Positions 12,386 to 14,913 of a DNA stretch of 14,913 bases are shown one piece after another. The DNA comes from Prosthecochloris sp. (lineage in GTDB: Bacteria; Bacteroidota; Chlorobiia; Chlorobiales; Chlorobiaceae): the NCBI GenBank assembly GCA_004028745.1, contig RAZP01000038.1:1-14913 (forward strand), given 5' to 3'. The stretch's first letter is position 1, and each line of letters starts with the position of its first letter. The notes under the pieces were generated by a model. That model saw only the letters and a program-made list of their open reading frames with translations, was not told where the DNA came from and did not search any database. Made by a program: the position numbers and the translations under genes.

Positions 12386-14041
12386 ATGCGAGAATATCTC
12401 ATAGAACACATACAGCAAGCCCTGAACAAGACCGGCATTACGACAAACAGGAACATTCAGATAGAAAAACCGGCTGACAACAGATTCGGGGATTTCTCCA
12501 CGAACATCGCTTTCGTGCTTGCAAAAGAGTGTAAGACAAACCCGCGCCAGCTTGCCCAGAATATTGCCGGGAACATCTCTTTCCCGGAAGGAACTGTCAA
12601 GAAAACTGAAATTGCGGGTCCGGGGTTCATCAATTTTTATCTTGAGCCCGCTTTTATCATGCGGCATGTCGAACAGGTTATCAACGAAGCAGACAGCTTC
12701 GGGGAAAGCGATGCCGGAAAAGGGAAAACAGCCATTATCGAGTATGTCAGCGCTAATCCTACCGGCCCGCTCACTATAGGGCGCGGAAGAGGAGGGGTTC
12801 TCGGCGATTGTATCGCGAATCTTCTGGAAGCACAGGGATATACCGTCACCAGGGAATACTATTTTAACGACGCGGGCAGGCAAATGTCCATTCTCGCCGA
12901 ATCGGTCCACTTCCGGTACCTCGAGCTGTGCGGCAAAAGCGTTGATTTCCCCGACACACATTATCAAGGAGAGTACATCCGGAATATTGCCGAAAAGCTT
13001 CACGAAAAACATGGCAGCGCTCTAGCTGACACCGATGATCTTGAACCGTTCAAGCAAACTGCCGAAACCTATATTTTTACACACATAAAAAACACCCTCC
13101 ACAGGCTCGACATAACTCATGACAGTTACTTCAACGAGCACAAGCTTTATCTGGCAGATGAAAGCGGCAAATCACCGAACCGGCAGGTGATCGATGCGTT
13201 ACGGGAAAAAGGCTACATCGATGAGTATGACGGCGCAACATGGTTTACGACGTCAAAGCTGGGGCAGGAAAAAGACAAAGTCCTTGTCAAGTCAAGCGGA
13301 GAGCCAAGTTACCGTCTGCCGGATATAGCTTACCACATAACAAAATTCGAACGCGGCTTTTCCGAGATCGTCAATATTTTCGGAGCCGATCACATCGACG
13401 AATACCCCGATGTTATAGAAGCGCTGAGGATCCTCGGCTATGATGCCAACCGTATCCGTGTGGCCATCAACCAGTTTGTTACGACAACGGTCAACGGGGA
13501 AACTGTCAAGATGTCAACAAGGAAAGGCAACGCCGATCTCCTCGATGACCTTATCGATGATGTCGGCGCTGATGCCACGAGGCTGTTCTTCATCATGCGC
13601 AGCAAAGACTCCCATCTGAACTTTGACATAGAACTGGCCAAGAAGCAGTCGAAAGACAACCCGGTCTTTTATCTTCAGTATGCTCACGCCCGTATATGCA
13701 GCCTCCTGCGTATGGCGGAGAAGGAAATAGGTTTTACCCTTCCGGGAACAGGGACAGACCTTATGAAGAAACTGGCTTCAACGCATGAAATACAGCTCGG
13801 CTTCACCCTGCTCGATTATCCGGAAGTAATCGAAACCTGCATAAGGTTTCTCGAGCCGCAGAAAATGGTAGAGTACCTGCACAGCGTTGCGGAACTTTAC
13901 CATCGTTTCTACCAGGAATGCCCGATCCTGAAAGCAGAGCCCGATATCCGTACCGCACGCCTTTTTCTCTCCGTTGCAACACGCCAAGTGCTGCGTAACG
14001 GGTTCAGGATATTGGGGATTTCGGCACCGGAATCCATGTAG
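12386..14041 (+). CDS. argS: Arginine--tRNA ligase
   Basis: Class I synthetase charging tRNA(Arg), 551 aa, the normal size. Domains in order: N-terminal additional domain (1-90, DNRFGDFSTNIAFVLAKE), catalytic Rossmann core from about 120 (SANPTGPLTIGRGRGG, then YYFNDAGRQM), the KMSKS-like loop KMSTRKGN starting K375, and the DALR anticodon-binding domain (QYAHARICSLL, ending in RILGISAPESM). The HIGH motif, usually HVGHGRG in ArgS, reads T130-I-G-R133-G-R-G here, so both histidines are replaced. The rest of the active site is conserved, and I recall this variant from green sulfur bacteria, so it is probably functional. The ATG follows the HAD gene after 15 nt with only a distant AAGG. Confidence 0.95.
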   Translation: MREYLIEHIQQALNKTGITTNRNIQIEKPADNRFGDFSTNIAFVLAKECKTNPRQLAQNIAGNISFPEGTVKKTEIAGPGFINFYLEPAFIMRHVEQVINEADSFGESDAGKGKTAIIEYVSANPTGPLTIGRGRGGVLGDCIANLLEAQGYTVTREYYFNDAGRQMSILAESVHFRYLELCGKSVDFPDTHYQGEYIRNIAEKLHEKHGSALADTDDLEPFKQTAETYIFTHIKNTLHRLDITHDSYFNEHKLYLADESGKSPNRQVIDALREKGYIDEYDGATWFTTSKLGQEKDKVLVKSSGEPSYRLPDIAYHITKFERGFSEIVNIFGADHIDEYPDVIEALRILGYDANRIRVAINQFVTTTVNGETVKMSTRKGNADLLDDLIDDVGADATRLFFIMRSKDSHLNFDIELAKKQSKDNPVFYLQYAHARICSLLRMAEKEIGFTLPGTGTDLMKKLASTHEIQLGFTLLDYPEVIETCIRFLEPQKMVEYLHSVAELYHRFYQECPILKAEPDIRTARLFLSVATRQVLRNGFRILGISAPESM

Positions 14042-14080
14042 GAGAAAAAGTCAAAAATCAAAAGTAAAAAGTAAAAAAGC
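14042..14080. repeat. A-rich degenerate short tandem repeat
   Basis: Between the argS stop and the IS3 end there are successive units of the form AAAAAGTC, AAAAATC, AAAAGT, AAAAAGT, AAAAAAG: a degenerate 6-8-bp period. No gene, and no hairpin for argS termination, is visible. Confidence 0.5.
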
Positions 14081-14099
14081 CTTGAGTCGTCCTGAAAAA

Positions 14100-14129
14100 G
14101 GTTGACACCAAACAAGAGGAGAGTCAACC
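14100..14129 (+). promoter_or_regulatory. Inverted repeat around the IS3 orfA RBS
   Basis: GGTTGAC (14100-14106) pairs with GTCAACC (14123-14129), 7 bp. The Shine-Dalgarno AGAGGAGA (14115-14122) lies in the loop, against the stem, and the ATG follows one base later. Such a hairpin could limit translation from read-through transcripts, a common IS safeguard. Seen directly; effect is inference. Confidence 0.5.
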
Positions 14130-14130
14130 A

Positions 14131-14511
14131 ATGGGCGTCAACAAAAGATACAGTTCGGCCTTCAAGCAAAAAGTGGTCACAGAGATCGAAAATGGTAAAT
14201 TCAGTGTAGGGGAAGCCAATCGTGTCTATGGAATTGGTGGCAGTGCAACGGTCTACAACTGGCTTCGTCGTTATGGCAAAGGTCATCTGATCAACAAAAC
14301 GGTGGTCGTGAAAATGAAGAATGAGTCAGATCGGATCAAGCAGTTAGAGAAAGAGAAACGAGAGCTTGAAGCAGCGCTGGCAAAGACTCAAGTGAGAGTT
14401 GTCGTTTTGGAATCGGTGATTGATGCTGCAGAGCAAGAGCTGAAGATAGACATTAAAAAAAAGTCTGGTTCAGAGCTGCCGGGATTGCCCGGGAAAGGAT
14501 GCGGGCGATGA
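14131..14511 (+). CDS. IS3 family transposase OrfA
   Basis: A 126-aa DNA-binding subunit of the IS3 transposase. The N-terminal helix-turn-helix of the Tnp_8/IS3 OrfA type is visible: MGVNKRYSSAFKQKVVTEIE, then FSVGEANRVYGIGGSATVYN, WLRRYGKG. A leucine-zipper coiled coil follows at about 68-110 (IKQLEKEKRELEAALAKTQV, then VVLESVIDAAEQEL), used for multimerisation. The end IDIKKKSG is typical of this IS3 branch. The start is supported by GAGGAGA 8 nt upstream. Its stop overlaps the orfB ATG in an ATGA. An A8 run near the 3' end allows -1 slippage to make a fused OrfAB. Confidence 0.92.
   Translation: MGVNKRYSSAFKQKVVTEIENGKFSVGEANRVYGIGGSATVYNWLRRYGKGHLINKTVVVKMKNESDRIKQLEKEKRELEAALAKTQVRVVVLESVIDAAEQELKIDIKKKSGSELPGLPGKGCGR
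14455..14492 (+). promoter_or_regulatory. Probable programmed -1 frameshift signal
   Basis: A run of eight A (14455-14462) followed by G gives A-AAA-AAG in the orfA frame, the standard slippery heptamer of IS3 elements. A hairpin CCGGG-ATTG-CCCGG (14479-14492) lies 15 nt downstream, a little farther than usual for a stimulator. Slippage joins orfA to the orfB frame, which is open from 14457 onward. Confidence 0.6.
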
Positions 14512-14913
14512 GCAAGCCGACAGGTTTATGTGCTCTTTGTAGAGAACTGGGTTATAGTCGTCAAAGCTACTACAAAGCCAAAGCTCGCGATCAAGAGAGG
14601 GCGTTGGAGGAATCAGCAGTTCTTACTAGAGTCAGAGCAGTGCGAGAACTCTTGCCGGAAACAGGCGGTCGTAAGCTGCAGAAGCATTTGAGACAGGCAG
14701 GTATACTGATTGGCCGGGATCGGTTATTACGCATCCTCAAACACAATGTCCTGTTGGTCAGTCGGAAGAAGAACTATCGTCGAACAACGAACAGTAATCA
14801 TGGCTTTCGAGTATACCGGAACCTGATCAAGAAAGGCAAGCCGGAAGGACCGAATGAGGTGGTGGTAACCGATATCACGTATTTACGAACACTTGAGGGG
14901 TTCTGTTATTTGT
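14508..14913 (+). CDS. IS3 family transposase OrfB (3' end beyond window)
   Basis: The catalytic DDE subunit, open from ATG 14508 to the window edge (135 codons; full length is about 270-290). Seen: CRELGYSRQSYYKAKA near the start, an HTH_21 segment TGGRKLQKHLRQAGILIGRD, then RLLRILKHNVLLVSRKK, and the beginning of the rve integrase core, NEVVVTDITYLRT, whose D is the first of the DDE triad; the other two lie outside. It overlaps orfA by 4 nt in the -1 frame. AAAGGA (14494-14499) gives an independent ribosome site, and an in-frame ATG also exists at 14499, so both coupled initiation and frameshifting are possible. No stop is seen in the visible part. Confidence 0.93.
   Translation, partial: MSKPTGLCALCRELGYSRQSYYKAKARDQERALEESAVLTRVRAVRELLPETGGRKLQKHLRQAGILIGRDRLLRILKHNVLLVSRKKNYRRTTNSNHGFRVYRNLIKKGKPEGPNEVVVTDITYLRTLEGFCYL

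Larger units (their letters stand above)
14083..14913 (+). mobile_element. IS3-family insertion sequence, left part
   Basis: Two ORFs in the orfA/orfB arrangement with a -1 offset, preceded by a likely left end beginning TGAGTCGTCCTGAAAAAGG (5'-TG as in IS3 ends). The right end, its inverted repeat and the target duplication are outside the window, so the left boundary is an estimate. It lies downstream of argS and disrupts no visible gene. Confidence 0.75.

Noticed and set aside
12164..13012. Minus-strand 282-codon ORF across the HAD/argS junction
   Set aside because: Antisense shadow of two well-supported genes; no domain features.
1..14913. CRISPR array, tRNA or rRNA genes
   Set aside because: No regularly spaced direct repeats, cloverleaf or rRNA signature was found by eye; only the SRP RNA is a recognisable RNA gene.

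Overview
The window looks like a piece of a green sulfur bacterium (Chlorobiaceae; a Chlorobium- or Prosthecochloris-like genome). I infer this from the combination of a bacterial deoxyhypusine synthase-like protein, a TalC-type transaldolase, an ArgS with an unusual TIGRGRGG signature, and the general style of the proteins. Shine-Dalgarno sites are clear at many genes. This is family-level recognition from memory, not a database result.

Layout, left to right. (1) 1-1041: an IS110-family transposase gene on the minus strand, cut by the window edge, with a structured leader at 1042-1136. Next to it lie a minus-strand terminator and what looks like the last 38 codons of a lost gene. (2) 1422-3161: a visibly AT-richer accessory block on the plus strand, holding an SRPBCC/AHSA1 protein, a DUF169 protein, a possible TTG-started small ORF, and a Phd/YefM antitoxin without a toxin. 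(3) 3273-6834: three minus-strand genes, in transcription order an alpha/beta hydrolase, a lipoprotein alkaline phosphatase, and a dihydroorotate dehydrogenase-like flavoprotein. The gaps between them are about 160 nt and contain hairpins and REP-like palindromes. (4) 7042-7983: plus-strand RlpA-like lipoprotein and an alkyltransferase-like (ATL) DNA-repair protein. The ATL gene converges on, and overlaps, the transaldolase gene (7970-8641, minus). (5) 8642-9100: a gene-free stretch with a MITE-like element that has an IR pair, possible TA duplication and a nested palindrome, followed by a REP-like palindrome abutting the stop codon of the next gene. (6) 9101-10159: deoxyhypusine synthase-like gene (minus), preceded by the SRP (4.5S) RNA gene ffs (10282-10381, minus). 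(7) 10592-14041: plus-strand trpS, a HAD-superfamily phosphatase/phosphomutase, and argS, closely spaced and probably co-transcribed in part. (8) 14083-14913: left part of an IS3-family insertion sequence with orfA and orfB in a -1 relation, cut by the window edge.

The core genes serve translation (trpS, argS, ffs), central carbon metabolism (transaldolase), phosphate salvage, envelope maintenance and alkylation repair. The block is bounded on both sides by insertion sequences. I found no CRISPR array, tRNA, rRNA, or clear multi-gene defence system. The most distinctive non-textbook signals are the IS110 leader, the MITE-like nested palindrome, the REP-like 17-mers, the ArgS signature lacking both HIGH histidines, and the deoxyhypusine synthase-like enzyme.
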